A stretch of 64,000 bases of DNA, from the NCBI GenBank assembly GCA_944383915.1, contig CALWRJ010000016.1:95118-159117 (forward strand), given 5' to 3'. Under the pieces are notes generated by a model, which was given only the letters and a program-made list of their open reading frames with translations, searched no databases and had not been told where the DNA came from. Of the stretch, positions 29,401-37,278 are shown in pieces. Position numbers and translations under genes: made by a program. This DNA is from an uncultured Clostridia bacterium (lineage in GTDB: Bacteria; Bacillota; Clostridia; Christensenellales; UBA1242). Within the stretch, counting starts at the first letter, position 1; each line of letters starts with the position of its first letter.

Positions 29401-29898
29401 AATATTTATTTGAATATCACGAGTTGCAGTGCTGATGTCGTTAGTATTTGAAGTTGCTGTATAAGTAATATAATAAGTGTCCGATTGGCTAACACTTATA
29501 ATTTGCGTGTCGCTTTCATCAACTTGACTTACAGGAACTTCAACACCAGATGAATTACGAACAGTCGTTGTCAAAGTATAGTCACCGTCTGCACCTTCTG
29601 TCCCTGGTGAAACGCCTGCTACATTACTAGAACTTGAAAGTTTTACAGTTGCGGTTGGAAGTACAAAACCTCTTACGCTTTGTCCGTCAACTGTGTAATT
29701 AGTTAAATCATCGTAATCGTAGCTAGACTTGTAATTTGTCAATTCAATAATATAATAACCGTCTTGACTTTGCCCGCCAGTAATTGTTGTAACACCACTA
29801 GCGAGTGTAAGTAGCATAGGACTTAATAAACCAAATGATAATGTTACCATTAGCACAAAGGCTAATAAAGTCATTCTGCCAAATAATTTCGTTTTCAT
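26458..29898 (-). CDS. Bitopic surface protein with Ig-like repeats and a Lys-rich cytoplasmic tail
   Basis: A 1146-residue protein. The N-terminal signal peptide spans about 1-35 (TLLAFVLMVTLSFGLLSPML). The ectodomain is made of roughly eight to ten Ig-like, PKD or cadherin-type beta modules. Typical endings are YTFTPPEAGNYTIEYNIRD, YTPTEEGEYIITFVATD and YVVTFDVTDTAGNDA. One membrane helix lies at about 1093-1115 (IWGTVLIIVALIVLGVVVFF). A tail of about 30 residues is rich in Lys and Asp/Glu. There is no sortase motif. The ATG at 29898 follows AAGGAG. The role is probably structural or adhesive, by inference. Confidence 0.82.
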   Translation of the reverse strand: MKTKLFGRMTLLAFVLMVTLSFGLLSPMLLTLASGVTTITGGQSQDGYYIIELTNYKSSYDYDDLTNYTVDGQSVRGFVLPTATVKLSSSSNVAGVSPGTEGADGDYTLTTTVRNSSGVEVPVSQVDESDTQIISVSQSDTYYITYTATSNTNDISTATRDIQINITTKDAVMEFDTNSAQIIPTVVQAEDKIVFPWPQIKLGDDEPFSANNDVTITLEGADGEYRTLQDETINGVSYKTYTVQDINTDNGTFTVRYSYNNAGSMIYQRYTFNVVSSRPEVALAINGWSGSGVENLSLSVGQEATLPTPTIVNTLANNATVSGVYTEITITNNTTNQTYGPITNYTFTPPEAGNYTIEYNIRDFTGATTHFTIHKNYVRLTGNSITVKVVEPYSVENVENLDIDEMVNADYDIPSTVFKLTNQDVTVNFPAIFAKGGWGDYDNLKLTRTIYRNNSLLATLENRTNTSVDPQRNFLPNEVASYTFENAGTYTIRYEAHYVKDDGSEINGTTKQLPSYTFVIEEVNSTSEMETTLTVTAPTVAKSARKGSTITFNAPVATDYKVDTTTVVDSNLKIEVVYQYRAASGLVGPELTAVLENNTYSITLDEPEGMDDGVWETVAGLTITFKATNDSIPGRDPQSTTATATADVTIVDFSSDIVAPALSAMTFDGANENGEISLPTVTFTDQTDLRLVAYVIKNNKVVNVINATTGTTATITAESYTPTEEGEYIITFVATDQNNNTSTISIKYSVDFNNGYSVTISGISAQEYGTVINLLDYIQVTDAGRNIEMQSLDVVITNKEVTEDSEIFTGLTNNQLLIEVLGAYTLPASDRLEGEIVTLEGDITVRAWAKDDAGICDFVQNGSARVSFTSEDSTNPAFTIAEEDLDGRNFSWDDTTPANNTYELPWFSTTSDTGSGINFDSMQVELTYADETDAFETFTIEDLNDEDRLEFSASKQGKINAVYSVSDNMGNTYSRTFVLNIGDVTPPEIVLADDAVTCDSEINGTLTIDLSKVTIGNDTDINTDDIEISITRDGTAIEYSRSETNDNIIEITLDTAGTYVVTFDVTDTAGNDATQVVRTFTVAAEPGSSTTTTTIWGTVLIIVALIVLGVVVFFFVKPSKTKTSANIKIKKDDNKGKETKKDESTK

Positions 29899-29931
29899 TT
29901 AAGGTCTCCTTGTAAATTTAGTAACATTGTG

Positions 29932-29960
29932 ATTTTATAACATTAGCGAGATTTTGTCAA
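29932..29960 (-). promoter_or_regulatory. Promoter of the 1146-residue surface-protein gene
   Basis: Perfect TTGACA (29960-29955), 17-base spacer, TAAAAT (29937-29932). Confidence 0.75.
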
Positions 29961-30068
29961 CAAATTACGCTATAATTTTCTAAACAATTCGCGCTTTTTT
30001 TACATTTCTAGTTTGTTATATAGCCTTTCTTTTATTCTGTAAATAAAAGACTTATTTTGTCGAAACCT

Positions 30069-30102
30069 TAAAAACGAAAAACAACCCTATTAATTAGGGT
30101 TG
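30069..30102 (-). terminator. Terminator of the Cys-rich small gene
   Basis: An eight-bp stem CAACCCTA/TAGGGTTG (30082-30089 with 30095-30102), then GTTTTTCGTTTTT on the minus strand. Confidence 0.85.
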
Positions 30103-30108
30103 CTTAAA

Positions 30109-30324
30109 TTAGTTGCAGCAGAATGAGTCGTTACCGCAATTTTTCTTTTTGAAACAGCAGCAGAAGAAAAGTAACAAGATTAAAATGGTACACCAATCTA
30201 ATCCGCAGTTAAAAATACCGCAATTCATTAGTACATATAAAATAACTAACCATGTAAGTACATCACAACTGGTATTTTTCCCTGCGTTACAACCACAGCC
30301 ATTACCGAAAAGTTTGCTAAACAT
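30109..30324 (-). CDS. Cysteine-rich small membrane protein
   Basis: A 71-residue protein with 12 cysteines, including CGC (10-12), CCC (55-57), a CC pair (69-70) and C63. A long hydrophobic centre (about 21-58) could make one or two membrane spans. The ATG at 30324 is preceded by GGAGG eight bases upstream; an in-frame ATG at 30339 overlaps that site and is less likely. It is monocistronic with its own terminator. I do not recognise the family; metal binding or disulfide crosslinking are possible. Confidence 0.75.
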   Translation of the reverse strand: MFSKLFGNGCGCNAGKNTSCDVLTWLVILYVLMNCGIFNCGLDWCTILILLLFFCCCFKKKNCGNDSFCCN

Positions 30325-30458
30325 CTTTTGGACCTCCATATCTATTGTTTATTAGGGAATTTTGTCATTATGTAAATTCTTTCGTACTTAAATACTTTTG
30401 TATTTCTTTGTAAGACTTATCTCTACATTGTCAGTATATAATAGTTTAGGTCAAAATG

Positions 30459-31136
30459 TTACAATTTTGAAGCCATTATTTCACCACTTGCGGTATCAAT
30501 AACCAAACAAATTTCTTTTCCGTCAGTATTTATAAAACGGATGTACCAGAAATAAACTCCAATATTTCGGTCTGTTGTAATAATACGAACATAACCTTCA
30601 ATAGATTTATTATCGTCTGTTAGAGCAAGAATCTGCTCCCCAACATTTTCAATAGCAATATCAAGTGCTTGTGTACTATTTACTGTAAAATTACATGACA
30701 CACAAGAAAGTTTTCCCGTTTCTGTAATTCCGTCATGTATTATGTCTGCAAAAATTGTATCAGAATCCGTCACTAGAAAATCAAGTGCAGCAGCAAAACT
30801 ATTATCAAACGGGCTTTTTTGAAATTCTCCTGAATATGGTTTATCATTTATTTCTAGATTATAATTAAGCCCAAATGTACCTACATTTCCAACTGGCACA
30901 ACGCTTAAGATACAAAAATCTAGCATTTGACCACGGATACCATCAGGCTCAAAAGGCTCTTCCCTTACCCCGCTCCAAAGTGAAATTTGAAAATTTTCCG
31001 TTGAGCCGATAAAATAATGATTATGCATTTCTGCTATATTGTTTTTTGCTAAATCCTCAATTGTAGTACCACATCCTGTAAATAAAAATGTAATCATAAA
31101 AATAGGCAATATAGAAAAAAGGTAACGAAATTTCAT
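30459..31136 (-). CDS. Lipoprotein of unknown function
   Basis: A 225-residue secreted lipoprotein. The signal peptide ends in the lipobox FTGC (C22), so it is anchored to the outer face of the membrane. The C-terminal segment (ICLVIDTASGEIMASK) resembles the end strand of PepSY-like domains, a weak similarity. The ATG at 31136 follows AAGGAG. It stands alone between rpiB and the Cys-rich gene. Confidence 0.8.
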   Translation of the reverse strand: MKFRYLFSILPIFMITFLFTGCGTTIEDLAKNNIAEMHNHYFIGSTENFQISLWSGVREEPFEPDGIRGQMLDFCILSVVPVGNVGTFGLNYNLEINDKPYSGEFQKSPFDNSFAAALDFLVTDSDTIFADIIHDGITETGKLSCVSCNFTVNSTQALDIAIENVGEQILALTDDNKSIEGYVRIITTDRNIGVYFWYIRFINTDGKEICLVIDTASGEIMASKL

Positions 31137-31219
31137 TTTTTCAAAACTCCTTTACCTTAATTATATTATATTATTTTCCTAAAAATTATAAAAATATTAG
31201 CGAAAAAAGAATTTACTGA

Positions 31220-31648
31220 CTATTTTTGGTCGATTTGAGCCATTCTTTCTGCATAAACACCACCTAGGGCTTCTGTGTTTAAAAAAACATTAACAATTTT
31301 TTTTGCAATAAAGCCACAAGTGCTACGACCAGCAAGTACTAAAACATTAATATCGTTGTGTTGACGCGCCAAACGAGCGGTTTTAATATTCGTGCAAAGC
31401 CCAGCACGAATAAGTGGATTTCTATTTGCGGCTATGCTCATTCCGATACCAGTTCCGCATATTAAAATACCTTTATCATCTTTTGAACTTGATACTTTAT
31501 CTGTTAAAAATTTAGCATATTTAGGAAAATCTGTTCTTTCGCTAGAAAAAGTACCCAAATCGGTTAGGTCTATATTCTTATTTTTTAAATAACTAATTAA
31601 TTTTTGTTTCAACGCATAACCAGCGTGATCACTTGCTAAATATAACAT
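31220..31648 (-). CDS. rpiB: Ribose-5-phosphate isomerase B / sugar-phosphate isomerase, RpiB/LacAB family
   Basis: It interconverts ribose 5-phosphate and ribulose 5-phosphate, or a related sugar phosphate, in the cytosol. The 142 residues fit the family. ASDHAGYALK is at the N-terminus, CGTGIGMSIAANR carries the catalytic Cys, and ARQHND follows. I chose ATG 31648; the upstream GTG (31660) lies inside the GGTGG ribosome site. The gene is on the minus strand downstream of the surface-protein operon terminator. Confidence 0.9.
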   Translation of the reverse strand: MLYLASDHAGYALKQKLISYLKNKNIDLTDLGTFSSERTDFPKYAKFLTDKVSSSKDDKGILICGTGIGMSIAANRNPLIRAGLCTNIKTARLARQHNDINVLVLAGRSTCGFIAKKIVNVFLNTEALGGVYAERMAQIDQK

Positions 31649-31709
31649 AATTTCAACCACCTTCCATTATTATAAATAATTTTTTAAAAAATATCAATTA
31701 AAAAACGAT

Positions 31710-31734
31710 AAAAGACTGCTTTTTGCAGCCTTTT
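31710..31734 (-). terminator. Terminator of the giant surface-protein operon
   Basis: CTGC/GCAG stem extended by AAAAG/CTTTT with one mismatch and a T5 loop, just after the stop at 31740. Confidence 0.6.
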
Positions 31735-31739
31735 AATCA

Positions 31740-34700
31740 TTATTTTTTATTAGGTTTTGTTTTTGTTGCAGTTTTCGGTTTTTGAGACTTTTCATTTTTA
31801 GTAGTTTTACCTTGTGTTTTTTCTGATTTGGTGGTTTCCTTTTCAGATTTTTTCACTTTTTCAACTTCACTTTTAGAATCGTCTGTTTTTAAAACAGGTT
31901 CTGCAATTTTTGCCGTTTTATTATTTTTCACAGGTTCGCCCTTGTGATTTATAGGAGCAACTGTAATTTTCCTTACAGGTATTGGTGAAATATTTGCTTT
32001 TGTATTTTTCCTTGTAGGTATAGGCTCAATAGTGTCGCGATAGTTATTTCTACGAGTTGATTTTTGCAATACTTCCTTATCGTCTTTACTGTTAAGCAAT
32101 ACGCGAACAGGCATAGGCTCTGCTTCTTTCATCTTAATATAAGCAATAGAACCAGCAATTAAAACTATTGCAAATAGAGCACACCCAGCAAGAATAATTA
32201 CAATATTCCAATCAAAATTTTTCCTAAATAGAGCACGGACTTCAAGGTCACCATTAACATTCAAATTTAACTGTTCATCGGTGCTTACTATAACATCATT
32301 AACTAACCAACCTACAAAAGTGCAATTATTTTCTGTAACTGCTTGAAGTGTTAGGGTATCGTGATATTTACCAGTACCGCTTCCAATTACTTTTCCATAC
32401 TCATCGTTACTTGATTCAAATGAAATAGTAAATAATGGCTCAAAAATTGCTTCGACTATTTCATCATTATCACCTACTACAAAAGTAAGTTCAGGATTTT
32501 GTGTTTCTTGACCATTGTGAATCCATTTTGTAAATATATAGCCGTCATTTGCTTTTGCTGTTAGCGTTACCAAAGTTCCTTCAATGTAATCACCTAAGCC
32601 TGTAACATATCCAGCTTTATTGTCTGAAACTTGAGCAGAAACTTTTGAAATAGGCTCGAAGTTAGCATAAATACGACTTGCTCTATCTACAAATATTGAA
32701 AGTGTGTTTTCGTTACTTACATAAGCGCCTTGTACCGATTGGCTATTAGTTGTCCAAATAAACCAGCCAACAAAACGGTAGCCGTCATTTGTTGTTTCAG
32801 TCAAAACTATTTGTTCACCATATCTATAAGAGTTAGCATAAGCGCCTTCAACGCCACCTGCTTGAGAATACTCTAAATATTGTCCACTATCACTGTCCCA
32901 CCTTACCACATCAACGCTTATTGTATAATTAACAGGCTCAAACACTGCTACCACACTCATTTGTCCAAGTCCAACAATAAATGAATATGTGATATTTGTT
33001 GAAACAGGTGCACCATTAATCAACCAGTGGCTAAAAGCGTAACGTTTAGCATTATCGCTTGTTAGGTTTACACTAACTACAACATTAGCCATATATGCTT
33101 TTTCAAGAGTTGTATTAGAATCTATTATAACATTATCAACCATTAATAGATTATTAGCTGTAAAGCCTTGAGTCGTAAATGATACTTCAGTATTTTTAGG
33201 TGCAAACACAGCTGTTAAATAAATGTTATCAGTTATGCTTGAGCAAGTAAATCCTATCGTACCGTCATCATTAAATACTACATTATCTAACTGAGATGGC
33301 TCCCATCTAACAAATGAAAACATTTGTGGTACATTTATACTTACGACAACATTTTGTCCATATGTATAACTTCCCGTTCCTATAATGCAATCATTACTAA
33401 TATTGAACGCTGATTGTCCTTCTATAACCGTTGATACAAATACAGTATATAAAATTTGTTCAACTGTTATAGTAATATTTTTTGTTCCTTTTATTGAAAC
33501 AATATTACCTGAGATGTAATTAGTATTAGATTCATCAACAATACTAACAACATTATAACCAGGATTTGCAACTACATTTAAAATTATATTAGTATTGTAG
33601 TCAAATTCATTTGTCCCTAACAAACTTGTGCCACCTGTGCCATTAGTTACGCTAACAACATCGCTAACTGGCTCACCACTTGTATCTAAAACATTAACTG
33701 TCAAATTATAACTGAGAATTGTAAATATAGGTGTAATAACATAGTTTCCTGAAACACCATTAAAAGTCAAAGTCGCTTCAGTTCCATTATAAGAAACTTC
33801 GTCATTAGAACCAACTGTAAACGGTTCATCATTTAGAGTTACAGTAAAGCCTTCAAACTCATACCCTTCTGAAACTATTGCTGTAACTACTACAGTATCA
33901 TCAAAGTAGAATTTACCAGAAATTAATTCACCTTCAGTATATTCCATCCTACCGCCAGTTGTCTGATTTAAAGTAATTAAGTAACTTTGTTTATCAAAAT
34001 TAGGTAGAATTGTAATTGGTCCTTCTTTATCTACTGTAAATCTAAATATATAAACATTGTCTTGAAAATCAGTATAGATTTGAGTAACAGGGTTTTGATT
34101 TGCGTAAGTTATTGTCCAAGATTTAAATGCAAATCTTTCGTTATCGCTAAGAGAAACTCTTAATTCTATATTATCTCCATAGTGAACTACAGTATTTTCA
34201 TCAAGTGTTGTTTCTTGATTATTTACAAGTGCAGTAATTGTTGCTGTTACACTAGTATCATACTCACCTAAGTTTAAACTATAGTCTGTCAATGCCATAG
34301 AAATACCAATTTGGATAGTGGAAGGTATTTGGTCACTATTTGAAGTCATATAACCGTCAATATAATCTTTTACAATTAATTGATATGTTCCTTCATTTGT
34401 AGTAACTTCTCCATATGAACTTTCTACATTAGTAACTTTGTATCCTGTATTACCTACGATATCCATTGTAATTACATCATTATATCTTACATAAACAGGG
34501 TCTCTTGAATTTATTTCATCAAAACTATATTCATTTTCGTTAACTGTAAATTTAGTATCACTAGAAATATTGTTTAGTTGTAGACTTGTCACATTGATAG
34601 CATAAGTTGCAAAATCTTCAACAGCAACGATTTCACGGTCATAACCTGTAAATAATAGGTACGCACCATCATCACCACTTGAACTTTCTTGCACATTTAT

Positions 34701-36299
34701 TCTTTGTTCTGTCGGATTAGGAATAATTGAGTTTGGTAAATTTCTAATTAGCCAAGTATTGTCGAAAACATATTGCTCATCTGCAATTATGTTTAGACGC
34801 ACACCCATTTCAAAACCTACTTCATATAAAGTAAAGTTTGCATTAGCTGGTGTAATTCCGCTTGAAGTAGACCCAACAGGTCCAACATCTACTAAAGATT
34901 CGTCTATTACATTACCATCAACATCTTCTGCAGTGAAAGTAAATTTAACAAGTTGTGGAACATTTGCAAGTACTGGTATACCATTATTTACTTGGTTACC
35001 ACTTACCCAAACAGTTGAAACATTATTAGCCCAACCAGAATCAATTCGTGTTAAATTAAGACCATTTTCGCCATTATACATATCTCTCAATGTAGTTAAA
35101 GCATATCCACTGCCATAATCTCTAGTAAAAGTATAATCACCTGTTAAATATGTAGCGGCATTATTGTAAAGAGTTGACGAATCCACAGGTTTTTTACCCA
35201 ATATATAACCAATATCGGTTGAATCATTAGATACATTTAGTTTAGCAACTTGAGCGGTATTAATTGTTGCATAAACAACAGCTGCTGAACGATACTCGGT
35301 ATAACCAACTATACCACCTACACAACCATTCTCAAGCGTTGAATAAACATCGTAATTTTGATTGTAATCATTCGTTGATGAAGGCGCGTTGTAGCAGTTA
35401 AATACCACAGCACCACCTTCTAGTTCACCAACCAAACCACCTACAATTGCTCCACCAGAAATGAATCCTGTATTATAACAATCCTCTATAGCAAGTGCTG
35501 CATTAATATTTGAATATTGTCTTTGGACACCACTATCACTTTCTGTTGTGTATGCACTAGAACCATAAGTAGGAGTTATAATCCTTTCAGATGGTACGGT
35601 ATTTACATCTTGCCCCATAGCAAAAGCAACAATTGACCCCGAATATTCGCGATTTGTTTGGATAAGCGTATCTTTTAAGCCAAGTCTTTGGATAACAGGT
35701 TTATATTCTACATCACCTGCTAAATTATAAGCAACATATCCAAACAATCCAGCATAACTATCTTCCGTTGCAACTGAATCGTCTAAAATGGTAAGTCCAT
35801 ATATAGAATGCCCATTACCATTAAAATTTCCATAGAATGGTGAAACATCAGTCCCGATCGGCACCCACTGATTCCACATAGAAATATCTATATGATTTTC
35901 CATTCTATAAGAGGCAGTAGCATACTTATTACGGAGAGTAGCAGAAACTTCCGAGCCCGTTGTCCCACCATTAACAAGGTAAGCAAGAGTACGCAAATCA
36001 TCACTAGTACTTATTAAATAAGGATTAGTTATAGAATTTGCGCTTCCTGGACTAGCCAAGTTAAAGTATTCGGCTGAATCTCCTTCACCACTCAAGATTG
36101 TCGGCGTAAAATCATCAAAAGAAGTAACCACTTGAGTAGTTTCGGTAGACTCATCACCATCTACAGCACTCAAATACTCATTTTTCGCCCCAAGCCCTGC
36201 TGTAATTACAAATACAGCAGATATTACTACCAAACACAATATTGCAAAAAGCATAAAAATTGTGTGTGTATTTTGCTTAAAGCCCTTTTTCAAACTCAT
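31740..36299 (-). CDS. Giant bitopic surface protein with GLUG-like and InlB-type repeats
   Basis: A 1519-residue protein. An N-terminal signal or anchor spans about 14-35. A GLUG-type beta-helical region follows at about 80-430 (YGNFNGNGHSIYGL, AIVGGLVGEL, VGGIVGYTE). Eight or more divergent InlB-type repeats come next, each ending xVAVFEP or xANFEP and carrying GYRFVGW or GYIFTKW. One membrane helix lies at about 1364-1386 (IVIILAGCALFAIVLIAGSI). A basic tail of about 130 residues is rich in Lys, Thr and Ser. The ATG at 36299 follows GGAGG; an earlier in-frame start (36338) lacks one. It lies 44 bases downstream of the PHP gene. Confidence 0.85.
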   Translation of the reverse strand: MSLKKGFKQNTHTIFMLFAILCLVVISAVFVITAGLGAKNEYLSAVDGDESTETTQVVTSFDDFTPTILSGEGDSAEYFNLASPGSANSITNPYLISTSDDLRTLAYLVNGGTTGSEVSATLRNKYATASYRMENHIDISMWNQWVPIGTDVSPFYGNFNGNGHSIYGLTILDDSVATEDSYAGLFGYVAYNLAGDVEYKPVIQRLGLKDTLIQTNREYSGSIVAFAMGQDVNTVPSERIITPTYGSSAYTTESDSGVQRQYSNINAALAIEDCYNTGFISGGAIVGGLVGELEGGAVVFNCYNAPSSTNDYNQNYDVYSTLENGCVGGIVGYTEYRSAAVVYATINTAQVAKLNVSNDSTDIGYILGKKPVDSSTLYNNAATYLTGDYTFTRDYGSGYALTTLRDMYNGENGLNLTRIDSGWANNVSTVWVSGNQVNNGIPVLANVPQLVKFTFTAEDVDGNVIDESLVDVGPVGSTSSGITPANANFTLYEVGFEMGVRLNIIADEQYVFDNTWLIRNLPNSIIPNPTEQRINVQESSSGDDGAYLLFTGYDREIVAVEDFATYAINVTSLQLNNISSDTKFTVNENEYSFDEINSRDPVYVRYNDVITMDIVGNTGYKVTNVESSYGEVTTNEGTYQLIVKDYIDGYMTSNSDQIPSTIQIGISMALTDYSLNLGEYDTSVTATITALVNNQETTLDENTVVHYGDNIELRVSLSDNERFAFKSWTITYANQNPVTQIYTDFQDNVYIFRFTVDKEGPITILPNFDKQSYLITLNQTTGGRMEYTEGELISGKFYFDDTVVVTAIVSEGYEFEGFTVTLNDEPFTVGSNDEVSYNGTEATLTFNGVSGNYVITPIFTILSYNLTVNVLDTSGEPVSDVVSVTNGTGGTSLLGTNEFDYNTNIILNVVANPGYNVVSIVDESNTNYISGNIVSIKGTKNITITVEQILYTVFVSTVIEGQSAFNISNDCIIGTGSYTYGQNVVVSINVPQMFSFVRWEPSQLDNVVFNDDGTIGFTCSSITDNIYLTAVFAPKNTEVSFTTQGFTANNLLMVDNVIIDSNTTLEKAYMANVVVSVNLTSDNAKRYAFSHWLINGAPVSTNITYSFIVGLGQMSVVAVFEPVNYTISVDVVRWDSDSGQYLEYSQAGGVEGAYANSYRYGEQIVLTETTNDGYRFVGWFIWTTNSQSVQGAYVSNENTLSIFVDRASRIYANFEPISKVSAQVSDNKAGYVTGLGDYIEGTLVTLTAKANDGYIFTKWIHNGQETQNPELTFVVGDNDEIVEAIFEPLFTISFESSNDEYGKVIGSGTGKYHDTLTLQAVTENNCTFVGWLVNDVIVSTDEQLNLNVNGDLEVRALFRKNFDWNIVIILAGCALFAIVLIAGSIAYIKMKEAEPMPVRVLLNSKDDKEVLQKSTRRNNYRDTIEPIPTRKNTKANISPIPVRKITVAPINHKGEPVKNNKTAKIAEPVLKTDDSKSEVEKVKKSEKETTKSEKTQGKTTKNEKSQKPKTATKTKPNKK

Positions 36300-36343
36300 A
36301 TTTTTCCTCCGTTGTAAAAGCATTACTATGCCATACAATATTT

Positions 36344-37258
36344 TTATTTTTTAATAGGAAATTTAATTTCCAAGTCAGAATTTTGCACATATCCTAAATA
36401 TTCGGGAGCAAAACGCTTACCATCTATCTTAAAACCATCACCATGGAAGTCCGAACCACCAGTTTTTATCAAATGTTGCTCATCACAATAATTAGACAAC
36501 CACTGGCATTCGGCTAAACTAAATTTTTTATGTATACATTCAAATCCATCTAGTATATCTAGTGCAGTTAAATCTTTTATCAACTTTTTAGGATTTGCTT
36601 CACCATATACCTTAAATGCATGAGCAAAAATTGCATATCCACCCGCCTCGTGTATACGATTGCAAACTTCCTCAATAGTTGGTGTATCTTTTATCAATTC
36701 ATAACAGTGGAAAATTGCACCTGGCTTTGCCACATGATCACGGTAGAAGTTATCCGATTTCTCAATACCATACTTTAAGTATAAACGCTGATTTTCGGGA
36801 TAATTTGCTAAATCGTGAAAGAATGTTTTATGAGCAGTACGATAAATTGGATCAAACTGTAGCCCTTCTGTAAATTTAAATCCTAGACGAGCACCTATCT
36901 CTTTTAAAGACTCTAACCTCTTTTCCTCAAGCATAAATTGATAATCATAATTTAATACTGGAAATTTTGCCAAAGTATCAAGGTCAAAGTCGTATGCCAA
37001 AACCTCATACTTGTGCCCGTTATATGTAACAGCAATTTCACAGCCATTCACAATTCTACCACAAAAGCCACCATTGCTTTTCATCTCGCGTACTTCGTAA
37101 TTCGCTTCCAAATTATCATGGTCAGTAAAAGCCATAACATCTAGTCCACGATTTTCCGCAAAACGCAATAATTCAGGCACGGAATACATTCCGTCTGAGT
37201 ATTGCGTGTGAATATGCATATCAATCAACTGCCCATTTCTATATAGTTTATTGAACAC
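36344..37258 (-). CDS. PHP-domain phosphoesterase
   Basis: A 304-residue protein of the PHP superfamily (COG0613-like), metal-dependent phosphoesterases that hydrolyse nucleotide or oligonucleotide phosphates. Metal ligands are visible as DMHIH (H15, H17), FTDHDN (H47), GCEI (E74), a FAHAF histidine near 219 and GGSDFHG near the end. There is no signal peptide, so it is cytosolic. The start is GTG at 37258 with GGGGAT seven bases upstream. It lies between two giant surface-protein genes with gaps of 20 and 44 bases, so all three are probably one operon. Confidence 0.85.
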   Translation of the reverse strand: MFNKLYRNGQLIDMHIHTQYSDGMYSVPELLRFAENRGLDVMAFTDHDNLEANYEVREMKSNGGFCGRIVNGCEIAVTYNGHKYEVLAYDFDLDTLAKFPVLNYDYQFMLEEKRLESLKEIGARLGFKFTEGLQFDPIYRTAHKTFFHDLANYPENQRLYLKYGIEKSDNFYRDHVAKPGAIFHCYELIKDTPTIEEVCNRIHEAGGYAIFAHAFKVYGEANPKKLIKDLTALDILDGFECIHKKFSLAECQWLSNYCDEQHLIKTGGSDFHGDGFKIDGKRFAPEYLGYVQNSDLEIKFPIKK

Positions 37259-37278
37259 TGATTTTATCCCCTTTTTTA

